Source of the DNA: Stemphylium vesicarium
Lineage: Eukaryota > Ascomycota > Dothideomycetes > Pleosporales > Pleosporaceae
Reading direction: 5' to 3'
Length of the DNA stretch: 64,000 nt
Assembly: GCA_004380135.1 (NCBI GenBank)
Contig: QXCR01000039.1
Span: forward strand, 62,001-126,000
Shown: positions 55,241 through 64,000 of the stretch, in pieces
Layout of the letters: the number at the start of each line of letters is the position of its first letter
How positions within the stretch are numbered: position 1 is the stretch's first letter
Program-made: the position numbers and the translations under genes
The notes under the pieces: generated by a model
Database searches by the model: none
What the model was told of the DNA's origin: nothing
The model's input: only the letters and a program-made list of their open reading frames with translations

Positions 55241-58200
55241 ATGGCTGCGATAGATTTTGCGCGGTTGCGCAATCAAACCATGGCCGATGGTCTTGACAGC
55301 GAGGTCACGGTCAATACGCGCGCGCTCATTGACAAGGTTTTGGCGCGATATTCGAGCGAGCATACTACACTACGAGAGTTGATACAAAACGCTGCAGATG
55401 CAAAAGCGGATCGAGTTATCATAAAGTTTGAGACGGACCCATCTCTTACTGTACCCACCCCTCAAGGTGCCGAAGACGCTGCCCTGCTAAAGCACATCAT
55501 CCAAAACCACACTCTCAAGCGGCTTGTCGTTAGCAATAATGGCCAGCCATTCACCGTCGCTGATTGGAGTCGTTTGAAGAGCATTGCGGACGGCAACCCG
55601 GACGAAACGAAGATTGGTGCTTTCGGTGTTGGGTTCTACAGCGTCTTTTCCGATTGTGATGAGCCTTTCGTCATCTCAGGCGATAGGACGATGGCCTTTT
55701 ACTGGAAAGGCAACATGCTTTCCACCAAGGCAGCACCAGTACCACCAGAGCATGATACGAGAGACACAATCTTCATGCTCGAATATCGCCAAGCAAATCC
55801 AGCGTCTCCCTCGTACAATCCATCAAAGCTCCCAAATCTGCCTACCCTCTGCCAATTCCTGGCCACGAGTCTCACTTTCGTTGGCCTCCAAAGCATCGAG
55901 CTTCATGTAGACGACTACGTGGTTGCATCATTCACGAAGAAGATATCTCCACCCGAGAATGTCCGCGTGCCATCAGGGTTAAAGACCGAGACCGAAGGCG
56001 GATTAATGCGAGTGACTGATGTCACGCGACAACACTCTCAACTAGATGCTGCCTGGATGAACGTGATCGCGACTGCCCAGATACCTCCTAAAAAAGCCGC
56101 CGACCTTGTACAACAAGAGGTCCGAAATGCTGGCTCAACATTGCGGAGTTTCTTTTCCAAGTTTTCAGCTCCTCCAGCGCCCACAAAGACCGTTAAGCCG
56201 GCACCGGAAAAGGCCAACCCCAGCGAGGAAATAGCTGGAGATTCAAAAGGAACCATCTTCTTGCAAGTGTGCACTGTGATAGCAGCTACCAAAGTCTCGC
56301 GAAACTTCGCAGCGGAAATCGAGAGAGCAACGAAGAAATCGCCGCCGAAGACTACTAAGATCGCTCTCTTGACTTCCCCATACCAGGACCCATCAGCTAC
56401 CTTGGCGACAGGCTCAGGAAGCTCTGCTGAACTTGCCTCGAAGATCTTTGCGGAGGTACTCCCTACAAAGTCTGGGCGCATCTTCATCGGTTTTCCAACG
56501 GCGCAAACAACGGGATATCTTGCGCACATCTCTGCACCATCTCTCATCCCAACTGTTGAGCGTGAGAATGTCGATATGAATGCTCGTTACATATCCACTT
56601 GGAACATCGAACTGCTCCGTGTTGCTGGCTTGGCGTGTCGCATCACATACGCCGCCGAACTGGCAGCTTTGCAAGCTCAATTTGGAAAAGACTCTCTGGA
56701 GACTTTGATAACAAAGGCAGCCTACATCTTCCAGCAGTACACTGCGAAGTCCTCCCATCCATCTACAGCTCTTGGTGATCGGATCGATGAAGCATTTTGG
56801 AATTGCTCCAAGGAACGGTCCATTGACATACTCTCCACCAAGGGCGTTATGCCAAGCAAGCGCGTACGAATGCCCGCAGAGACTCTTAGCTTTTTAGGAG
56901 AAGTGCCAATGGTTCCGCAAGAACTAGCTAACGCTGCAGTCGACTTTATGCTCAATCTACACAATCGCGGGTTCATCATTGAGCTTACTATGCAGGATAT
57001 TCAACAGGGACTGGAGTCACGCGCACTCAACGAGGACGAGCTTTGCGAGTTCCTTAAGTGGTGCGGGTCTAAGCTAGAAAGTGGCGAAATTGATGTTCCA
57101 GGATCGAGGAGCCTTTTTGAGAACACTGTAGCCAATATCGACGTCGAGCCAGAAAAGAACTCCGGGAAGATCCTTGCACTCGGAGACATTAGTACTTTCG
57201 TAAACCCAGCACGCATTGGTCCTCATCTACCGCTACCCTCTGACACGATACCCTATTCTTTTACTAGGGGCATGTCAATGAAGCAATTGCAGATGTTTGG
57301 ATGGATTGAGCTATCGATGGTACGGTGGTTACGCCATATGACGACTCAGCCGCAACTGCAAGAATTCACAACCGACGAGAACCTTGCTTTATCTGTGCTC
57401 ACTTTGACCTCTAAGTGCTGGGAGCAGCTCGATGGGAACTCCAGAGATTCTGTCATCAAGATCCTCGCACCTCAGACGATCATGCCAACAAAAATGGGCA
57501 TGAGGCGGCCGGCTGAGTCATACTTCCCGACTGTGAAACTCTTTGATGATTTACCAACCGTCAAGTCATTCGCAGGATCCAAGGAGAAATTTTTGCTGTC
57601 GCTCGGGGTGCGGAAGACTATCGACCTACCCATGGTCTTTGATCGAATGCGTAGCCGCGACGCTGAGCAATCTGAGAAATCAGAACGGCCATCTTGGAAT
57701 CACGTTGATCTCATCCGATACTTTGCATCTGTCATCAATGAAATCCCCAGAAAGGATCTAGATCGACTACGCGAGACAGCGTTTCTACCGGGCGAAGGCT
57801 CGGGGGTGAAGCCAGGGCAGCAGTTCAAAGCTTCAGATCTTTATGCCCCAGACCCAGCTATTGTTTCGTTGGGGCTGACCCAGATCAAGCTGCCGTTCGA
57901 GTTCAAGCCAACCACACGAGAAGGCTTGCTTCTCCTCAATCTCGGGCTAAGGCAGTGGCCAGATTCAATCACCATTGCAAACATTCTCCACAGCGCCGGT
58001 CAAGCGAATGACTTTCCGCTTTACACACGTGCCATGGACTACCTCTTGGCGAATTACTACAAGAATAACTACACTGCAGAAGCAAACAAGTTCGCTGCCC
58101 TCACCCTTCCAATACTGCCGACCGAGCAAGCGCCTTTCCCAGCATTGGTCGGACCGTTTCAGTGCTATACCAACGAGCATGCTGCCTGCCTAGGTTTTCC

Positions 58201-60403
58201 CATACTTCGAAGCGACCTTCGTAGCCATGCCGAGAAGCTGGGTGTTCAGCGCGACCCGAGCATAGGGCCCTGTGTGCAGTACCTCATGAAGACCCCACCC
58301 AAGTCTAAGTTGGATGCTGAGATGCAATTTGCTTACCTTGCCTCACGGGGTTCTGATCTGGATCATTACAAGGGGCTGATCAACAATCTCGCGACTGCTA
58401 ATATTGTACCAATTTTCCGAAAGTACTACCTTGATCCCAGCTGTAGTGGATTTGAGGATAGATCGAAGCATCAGACTGGAAAGACTGAGATGCGTATTCA
58501 CCATTACGACCCGCCTGAGCATGTCTTCGTTGGTCGCGATCAAGAGTATCGTGGTATCCTTGATTACGTTCACTATGGTGCAGAAGCGACTGTATTCTTG
58601 CTGAAAGTAGGTGCCAAGCACGAGCCTACGACGCACGATCTGGCTTACCTGCTGGCTAAGAATCCGTCACGCTTCCTCAACACCATTGGCCAAGAGAAAT
58701 ATCTCGACCTGCTTAGGAAGCTGGCTGAGCACACAGCCAACCTTTGGAAAGACAAGGATCTGGTCAAAGCACTCGTCGCGTCGAGGCTGCTCCTTGGCTA
58801 TCGGGACATCAAAGAAGATGCGAAGAAAGTCGAGGCGGGCGACGAAGATATGGATGATCTTGATGAGGATAATGTTCACCGAGAATGGTCTCTCAATAAA
58901 GCCAGCGAGATAGTCATCATTGACAATGTCAACTACATGACGAGGTTCCGCGATTTCATCATCGCAGCGCCCCAAGAAGAGCTTTTAGAAGAGTTTTACG
59001 CGCGCTTTGGTGTGCAGAAGGTCTCTGAACTCGTCAAGACTGATCAACGCATTGGTACCGTTGCGCGCGACCAGACACCTGCGCAGGACCTTCGACGAGA
59101 CATTCTTGAGCGTGTGCGTCTCTTCCTCCACGAGTACGAGCGCGACGCTTCATCCAAGGCGATTAGACACGATGCCAAATGGCTTGGCTCTCATCTGACG
59201 GTTCAATGTGTGTCAGATATCTCGATTAGGTACTCACTCGCAGAGCGCAATGTTGCCACTTCATCGAAGAAATCAGCTGTCATCATCAAAGTGAGGAGTA
59301 CCGGCTACGTGTTGAACATAACACCAAGATACGATCTCTACGAGGTTTCTAGCGAACTCGTAAGGCTATTGGTATCGAGACCGAAGCGAAACGACGCGAT
59401 CGCGCTTGAGCGCATCTTGACTGAGCCGCTTCGCCGGTTGCAACAGAAGGGTATCAACGTGGAGCGCATTCTGCGAAGGAAAGAGCACGAAGCCCGTATC
59501 GCCAAGCAAGCAGAACAGGAGCGCGAGGAGGAAGAGCAGCAGCGAATGGCGGAGCAGGCAAAATCTGGTCTTGTCAAGTCAGAGACCAGAGAGAACAACC
59601 CTCCTGCAACGCCCGCAACGCCCGCAACGCCGGAAAAGAGCAATCACATACCTGGCGCTTTTGGCAGCCCAGACACAGGCATGGAAGTCGCTAATCACCG
59701 ATCGCAACCAGAGGATGATGGCCTGATCAACAACTGGGCGAAGAAACTCGGTTTTAAAAACACGCCTGCTCCTCGTTCGGGGGGCACCAACGGGCCTCAG
59801 ATCAGCCGCGATATCCAAGCTACCAAATCCAACATCCAGAACGCTATCAAGGAGTGCCGTCCGACAGGCATGTCGAACATCAACACAAAGCATCATCAAG
59901 ATCCAACTGAACTCGACCGTGGAGGCTACTGTACCGGCGAACAATGGGAAAACTTGCACAAGGCATTCTCAGTACCCTTCTCTGGGCGCCATGTCGATGT
60001 CTACTATGGCCGCGATGAGACTGCACCACTCTCGGAATTACAATCCCACCTACAGGCCTTCTTACCGCTTATCTTTGGTCTCACTTCGATTTTCAGTGTC
60101 AACCCAGCCGCTGTCAACATTTTCCTGGACAAAAAGTCGAATACTGTCGCTTTCAATTTGAGTGGAAGTCTTTTCTTCAACCTCGCTTGGTTCATGGCAC
60201 TGCATAGCGAGGGATGCCAGACCAAAGAGGGAAAACTGAGGGCGCTGGATAGCTGGTTTTGCACTTATTGCCATGAACTTGCGCATAATCTTGTGGCCGA
60301 TCACGACGCGAGGCATAGCTGGTACCAACAGCAGATCATTATCGAATACAGTCAGCAGTATCGAGCGGCGTTGGAAAACTTCACTCAGGGTCTGCTGATA
60401 TAG
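55241..60403 (+). CDS. giant DUF3684-type protein: Hsp90/GHKL-like ATPase domain plus C-terminal HExxH motif
   Basis: Single exon, 1,720 residues. The N-terminal domain has a Bergerat (GHKL) ATP fold like sacsin and Hsp90: N-box ELIQNAADAKA (46-56; N50, D53), LVVSNNGQPF (95-104) where Hsp90 has D-x-G-x-G, and IADGNPDETKIGAFGVGFYS (115-134) with the Gly-rich lid box. A Pro/Lys insert follows near 310-330. The long middle is helical with repeated SLG/LGLR-type segments. A charged coiled coil (KEHEARIAKQAEQEREEEEQ) lies near 1410-1430, then a Pro/Ala-rich linker. The last ~180 residues form a compact domain with CHELAHNLVADHDARHSWY (1677-1695), i.e. HExxHxxxxxHD, the metal-ligand spacing of zincin proteases. 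The family is widespread in ascomycetes and, to my knowledge, uncharacterised. Met14 is an alternative start. Confidence 0.88.
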   Translation: MAAIDFARLRNQTMADGLDSEVTVNTRALIDKVLARYSSEHTTLRELIQNAADAKADRVIIKFETDPSLTVPTPQGAEDAALLKHIIQNHTLKRLVVSNNGQPFTVADWSRLKSIADGNPDETKIGAFGVGFYSVFSDCDEPFVISGDRTMAFYWKGNMLSTKAAPVPPEHDTRDTIFMLEYRQANPASPSYNPSKLPNLPTLCQFLATSLTFVGLQSIELHVDDYVVASFTKKISPPENVRVPSGLKTETEGGLMRVTDVTRQHSQLDAAWMNVIATAQIPPKKAADLVQQEVRNAGSTLRSFFSKFSAPPAPTKTVKPAPEKANPSEEIAGDSKGTIFLQVCTVIAATKVSRNFAAEIERATKKSPPKTTKIALLTSPYQDPSATLATGSGSSAELASKIFAEVLPTKSGRIFIGFPTAQTTGYLAHISAPSLIPTVERENVDMNARYISTWNIELLRVAGLACRITYAAELAALQAQFGKDSLETLITKAAYIFQQYTAKSSHPSTALGDRIDEAFWNCSKERSIDILSTKGVMPSKRVRMPAETLSFLGEVPMVPQELANAAVDFMLNLHNRGFIIELTMQDIQQGLESRALNEDELCEFLKWCGSKLESGEIDVPGSRSLFENTVANIDVEPEKNSGKILALGDISTFVNPARIGPHLPLPSDTIPYSFTRGMSMKQLQMFGWIELSMVRWLRHMTTQPQLQEFTTDENLALSVLTLTSKCWEQLDGNSRDSVIKILAPQTIMPTKMGMRRPAESYFPTVKLFDDLPTVKSFAGSKEKFLLSLGVRKTIDLPMVFDRMRSRDAEQSEKSERPSWNHVDLIRYFASVINEIPRKDLDRLRETAFLPGEGSGVKPGQQFKASDLYAPDPAIVSLGLTQIKLPFEFKPTTREGLLLLNLGLRQWPDSITIANILHSAGQANDFPLYTRAMDYLLANYYKNNYTAEANKFAALTLPILPTEQAPFPALVGPFQCYTNEHAACLGFPILRSDLRSHAEKLGVQRDPSIGPCVQYLMKTPPKSKLDAEMQFAYLASRGSDLDHYKGLINNLATANIVPIFRKYYLDPSCSGFEDRSKHQTGKTEMRIHHYDPPEHVFVGRDQEYRGILDYVHYGAEATVFLLKVGAKHEPTTHDLAYLLAKNPSRFLNTIGQEKYLDLLRKLAEHTANLWKDKDLVKALVASRLLLGYRDIKEDAKKVEAGDEDMDDLDEDNVHREWSLNKASEIVIIDNVNYMTRFRDFIIAAPQEELLEEFYARFGVQKVSELVKTDQRIGTVARDQTPAQDLRRDILERVRLFLHEYERDASSKAIRHDAKWLGSHLTVQCVSDISIRYSLAERNVATSSKKSAVIIKVRSTGYVLNITPRYDLYEVSSELVRLLVSRPKRNDAIALERILTEPLRRLQQKGINVERILRRKEHEARIAKQAEQEREEEEQQRMAEQAKSGLVKSETRENNPPATPATPATPEKSNHIPGAFGSPDTGMEVANHRSQPEDDGLINNWAKKLGFKNTPAPRSGGTNGPQISRDIQATKSNIQNAIKECRPTGMSNINTKHHQDPTELDRGGYCTGEQWENLHKAFSVPFSGRHVDVYYGRDETAPLSELQSHLQAFLPLIFGLTSIFSVNPAAVNIFLDKKSNTVAFNLSGSLFFNLAWFMALHSEGCQTKEGKLRALDSWFCTYCHELAHNLVADHDARHSWYQQQIIIEYSQQYRAALENFTQGLLI

Positions 60404-60937
60404 CAAGAATAGATTTGGAAAGACGGGAAGAGAGATAATAGATATCGGCGTTTAGCTTGCATTGCGTTCTTCATTTCCCATTGCTAGAAAATAGATTCAC
60501 GTTTGAGTTATGCATCCTCATTGATTTTCTGTCTTGCGTACAGCATATCGTGTTGCAAAGATTGCTACGGCTCGGATCTGCTTCACTTCGACATGCATTC
60601 CAGGTTTCATATCGTCGTTCCATTCTGCTGGGCCAGCAAACAGTGTGAACTTGGTAGGACCAGCCCCCACTTTTCACACATAGGTGACTGACCTAATTTC
60701 ACTCACCATGCTTTTACCAATAAATTCGGACCCTAGTTAACGGAGGTGAGAGCTGGTTGAGAGGCCCTGGAATATCCCTAGTGTGGTTTGAGTGCCTCTC
60801 TGCCCTCATATAAACACCACCGCCTCGAGGTTTGAATTCTCCACCCACTCTTCAACTTCAACCCACGACCCCAACTTCAAGTAAGCCAGCCAGAAACCCA
60901 TGCACCTCAACTCCAAATTGACTCCACCACAGCAACC
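60404..60937. other. intergenic with promoter of the small secreted gene
   Basis: 3' flank of the DUF3684 gene, then the promoter of the gene at 60938, including a TATA-like box. Confidence 0.5.
60809..60814 (+). promoter_or_regulatory. TATA box of the small secreted protein gene
   Basis: TATAAA 124 bp before the ATG, followed by a CA/CT-rich leader. This arrangement suits a strongly inducible fungal gene. Sequence match only. Confidence 0.5.
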
Positions 60938-61654
60938 ATGAAGTTCACAACCCTCACCATAAGCATCCTCAGCATCGTTGGCCTCGCAACCAGCCAACTG
61001 GTCCCGCCATCCTTCCCCCCACCTACAGACTGGCCTTCCCGCACAAACAGCTACACGAACTCCAGCCCTTCTTTGACAACGCTCTCGCGCACCATCAAAA
61101 GCGCGCTCGAGGCCCAACATGCCATGACCAGCACGATCGAGATCCCGGCTCCAGTCACCCCAACAGCCTGCTTCAGCGGCTCCACCATCAGCACGCACGT
61201 CAACTTTGAGCAGAACTGCAATTGGATGTCACGTACCGCTGGTGAAGACGTTGCGTGCACTGTGACGCTGTCTACGGATCTGGGTTGTCGCACTACGGCC
61301 GCGTCAACTATGATGACGACAACGCAGTGTCCACCAGGGACTTGTGGGCCGGGTTGTCGCTCGGCGGATTGGTGCCATAGAAAAGAGGCGATGCGGGCAG
61401 CTGCGTATACGTCTTTGGACTTTGGTGGCGGTCGTTCTCAGCGCTGGGTTGCCATGGAAGCTTCATCCACTCCGGCGCATACAACGTTTATTCCCGTGTC
61501 AGCCTTGACTTCGACATCGGTTCCTTCCTCTTGTTCTTCCATGCCTTGGCGCTTCCCACCTGGAGCCTGTGGCCCGGCATGTGGATCCAGCGATGACTGC
61601 CACAAGAAGGAAATGGAAGCTGTTCCTAGTACGCTGGTAACTCTGAGGGGTTAG
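60938..61654 (+). CDS. small secreted Cys-rich protein with a duplicated motif
   Basis: Single exon, 238 residues. A signal peptide (MKFTTLTISILSIVGLATSQ) is followed by a Pro/Ser/Thr-rich stretch, then a region with spaced Cys (78, 94, 107, 117). Two copies of a 19-residue motif follow: PPGTCGPGCRSADWCHRKE (132-150) and PPGACGPACGSSDDCHKKE (207-225), 13 of 19 identical, 75 residues apart. The shared pattern is PPG-x-CGP-x-C-x-S-x-D-x-CH-x-KE. No membrane segment or GPI signal is seen. Size, secretion and Cys content fit an effector-like or wall-associated protein. I recognise no family. A good TATA box precedes it, and it ends tail to tail with the MFS gene. Confidence 0.75.
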   Translation: MKFTTLTISILSIVGLATSQLVPPSFPPPTDWPSRTNSYTNSSPSLTTLSRTIKSALEAQHAMTSTIEIPAPVTPTACFSGSTISTHVNFEQNCNWMSRTAGEDVACTVTLSTDLGCRTTAASTMMTTTQCPPGTCGPGCRSADWCHRKEAMRAAAYTSLDFGGGRSQRWVAMEASSTPAHTTFIPVSALTSTSVPSSCSSMPWRFPPGACGPACGSSDDCHKKEMEAVPSTLVTLRG

Positions 61655-62093
61655 ATTGGAAGGGGCCGTGGATAAGATGGATTGAAGGATTCGATACACG
61701 AGGAACCTTTTCCCTGATTGAGGCGGAGTGGAGAGAAAGGGAGTGTTTCGGATCTGTGAGCGAAAAGTTTGATGGCGATGGGTGGGCAGATTAGGACTCG
61801 GAAGAAGCTTCTGGCGCATGCTGGAGGCGGAGTATGAGGTCCTGCTCGACATCAATCACAAAAGCAGCGTTTTGCAGATTTTTGCTTCCAGTCCTTTCTT
61901 GACCCGTGACAATTACAACACTGACGGTGATGAACAGCATGATTGAAAAACTCGTAAATACGGCATGTAAGCGCTATGCTAACTACAGAACTGAAATAGG
62001 GTATAAGACTTCTTTTGCTTCGATCCAACGGCCGTCGGTCATCACCTCCCAACACTCGCCCACCACAACCATCACCATCACCATTACCACCAC
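61655..62093. other. convergent 3' region
   Basis: 439 bp between the stop codons of the small secreted gene and the MFS gene. No gene seen. Confidence 0.55.
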
Positions 62094-63640
62094 TCAAGCC
62101 TTCTCCACCTCCTTCGCCTCCCTCTTCCTCCGCCATTTAGGCCCCATCTTAATCTCCAAAAACATGAGCGGCAGTAGCAGACAGCAGATACCGCCCCAAA
62201 ACGTATATGTCCAGCCATCGCCCCATGCACTCGTCATGCGATCGATGATGGAGACCAAAATAGCCGCAAGCGAGCACCTCACCAGATTCGTACATGCAGT
62301 AGCACCAGAGCTACGCGTCTGCAGGATATCGATGTTGAGCGTCATAGTCGTATTGAGAATGCCAATTGACGTCCAACCCAGCAAGATGCCGAGAATAAGC
62401 GGGACGGCGATATGCGCTTTAGCCTGGATCGTCCAGCCCCAGGCAATGACGCAAACGATGAAGAGGGAGAGGTAGAAAGGCATGATGCGCAGGCGAGCAT
62501 GTTCGATGGTGAAGTTGTCTCCACACCGCTCTTTGATGCGCGCGTACTCCCAATCCAGCATCTTGCCTGTACCCGTGGAGCCGATGATCATACCCGCGCC
62601 CACGGGGAGGTAGCACAGCCCAAGTACAGTCTCAGAGAGGTCAGGGTAGATCTTGGCAAATGACGAGGAGATAGTGGCGGTGATGGTGTAGTTTACGGCG
62701 TAAACGAGGCCGGTGAAGGTGAGCAAGACGATGACGTCCGGGTACGAAAAGAGCACGAAAGGATTGACGGAATACTTTGATTTAGCTCTTGTCTCCGGGT
62801 CGAAAGCTTCTTTTGTAGCTTTGAGGCCGACAATGGGGATGACGGCGCGTTGTAGGCGGGGGACAGGTATGCTACCGTTCCCTGCAATAGAGCGCAGTGT
62901 TTCCGGGAGGAAGAGAAGAATGCACACGAGGCAAACAGCCACCATGATAACAATAGACCAGAAGATGGAGCGCCAGCCCAGACCCTGAGATAACGCGCCT
63001 CCAATAGCAGGAGCGATGGCAGGAGCCAGCATAGGACCCAGGTTGAACATGCCAAAGTAGCCTCCTCTTTCCCTGCTCGTAGAGATATCGCCAATGACCC
63101 CGGCGCCCAGAGCAATCGTACTCGCGCTACCGCCCGACTGGAAGCAGCGCAGGAAGAGGAGCAGCCAGAAGTGGTTCGTGGGACAGAGCGCTAGCCCGAT
63201 CGATGAGGCGACGAGGATACCGAGGCAGACCAGGTAGACGAGCCGGCGGCCAAAACGATCGCTGATGGGGCCCCATAGCATAGGGCTGATTCCTTGGAAG
63301 ACCAGGTACACGGTCACGGTTTGGTTGATGTTGTCTACCGACTGGCCAAAGGCGCGAGCGAGTGTGGGGATAGCTGGGAAGTAGATATTCGCAGGCAAAG
63401 GGCTATTTGGGTCGTTAGCTTTCTGGACTTGAATTCCAACAAGAGATGTAATTGGTGGTAGTTGTTTACTGACCTGTAGAACCCCGCCAATGCGACCATG
63501 GCAACAATGATCCATTTCTCTTTGCTTGTATATATACTATACGGTACTTCGACTTCGCCTTCGACCGGTGGTTCAGGTATTATGGCTGCTTCATCGACTG
63601 GCACTGGTTCTTGCTTGTCATCTGTAGGTAACGGCGCCAT
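62094..63640 (-). CDS. MFS transporter, DHA1 (QDR-like) multidrug/H+ antiporter type
   Basis: Exons 63474-63640 and 62094-63402 (71-nt intron with CTAAC branch) give 491 residues. Twelve hydrophobic segments fit the Major Facilitator fold. Signature stretches are SPLPANIYFPAIPTLARAFG in TM1-2, TVYLVFQGISPMLWGPISDR followed by FGRRLVYLVC (motif A in loop 2-3), and LGAGVIGDISTSRERGGYFG (motif C/D region of TM5). The TM1 sentence and motif A place it in the DHA1 group near yeast Qdr and fluconazole/aminotriazole-type exporters. Substrates cannot be told from sequence. The N-terminal 40 residues are acidic and cytosolic, and the C-terminus is basic (RRKREAKEVEKA). It has no cluster partners in this window. 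Confidence 0.9.
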
Positions 63641-64000
63641 GATTGCGTCACAGGGCAGGCAACAAGCCAGCCAAGATCAGGGTCCAGATAGATCCAACGG
63701 ATGAAACGACGAACAAGAGAAAGACTTGGAAGATCGACAGGGCAAAAGAGAAAGCAAGAGTAGTAGTAGTTGTGGTAGATGAACGAAAGAGAGAGACAAG
63801 ACTCTCAAACAAGGCTTACTTTACGCCCGCAAGCGCATCAACGACGACGCTCTCCCCTCCCCATGATTTAAACCCTAAACTCATCGCAATACTCCGATGA
63901 CCCGCTACCAACAGCCTTTTCGGAGCATCAAGCACCGCCAGCTGAATGGTTGGGCGATGCTTCCCCGTTCCACTTGCACAACCTCTACAATGGAGAGTGG
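63641..64000. other. 5' flank of the MFS gene
   Basis: Promoter-side DNA to the window edge. No gene supported; an 85-codon plus frame (63643-63900) is treated as chance. Confidence 0.45.

Noticed and set aside
1..64000. Secondary metabolite cluster or transposon
   Set aside because: No synthase, P450 group, transposase, reverse transcriptase or terminal inverted repeats were seen. The single MFS transporter has no cluster partners.

Overview
The window is nuclear DNA from a filamentous ascomycete (Pezizomycotina). Evidence: compact genes with many short introns (about 48-95 nt) having GTAAGT/GTATGT-like donors, CTAAC/CTGAC branch sites and CAG/TAG acceptors; genes on both strands without operons; and several fungal-specific families (ARS-binding protein Abp2, DUF3684 Hsp90-like ATPase, Trs120 with a Pezizomycotina-type N-terminus, secreted Ser/Thr- and Cys-rich proteins). 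A Dothideomycete is my best guess, but that is inference only.

Layout. 1-9 kb: 5' part of a GPI ethanolamine-phosphate transferase (GPI13/PIG-O, minus), a single-pass membrane protein (minus), a 3.4 kb non-coding stretch, then a five-exon Puf3/Pumilio gene (plus). 9-19 kb: an F-box relic (minus), a secreted CAP/SCP protein (minus), a mitochondrial SSP411/DUF255 thioredoxin-fold protein (plus), an F-box-like protein (plus) and tRNA-Ile(AAT) (minus). 20-26 kb: a divergent pair made of a NIF/FCP1-type HAD protein (minus) and ribosome-biogenesis factor RRP36 (plus), followed by a secreted Ser/Thr-rich, Cys-rich protein (plus). 25.6-30.6 kb: gene-poor, holding ankyrin-repeat debris. 30.6-41 kb: a disordered conserved protein, a BTB-domain protein and an M28/GCPII-like peptidase (all minus). 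42-49 kb: Scd6/Lsm14 (minus) divergent from a KPWE-motif protein that looks like the peroxin PEX39 (plus), then Abp2 (minus). 50-61 kb: Trs120 of TRAPPII (minus) divergent from a 1,720-residue DUF3684 protein (plus). 61-64 kb: a small secreted protein with a duplicated Cys motif (plus) and an MFS drug-type transporter (minus).

Most genes are ordinary housekeeping genes: GPI anchoring, mRNA control (Puf3, Scd6), rRNA processing, vesicle tethering, peroxisome import. The strongest leads are: (i) the DUF3684 protein, which joins an N-terminal GHKL/Bergerat ATP site to a C-terminal HExxHxxxxxHD zincin-like motif; (ii) the PEX39-like KPWE protein; (iii) the two secreted Cys-rich proteins, one with a perfect Puf3 site in its 3' flank; and (iv) stop-free introns of 3n length in both genes of the NIF/RRP36 divergent pair. 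All exon joins were worked out by hand from splice signals and reading frame. No alignments or transcript data were available.
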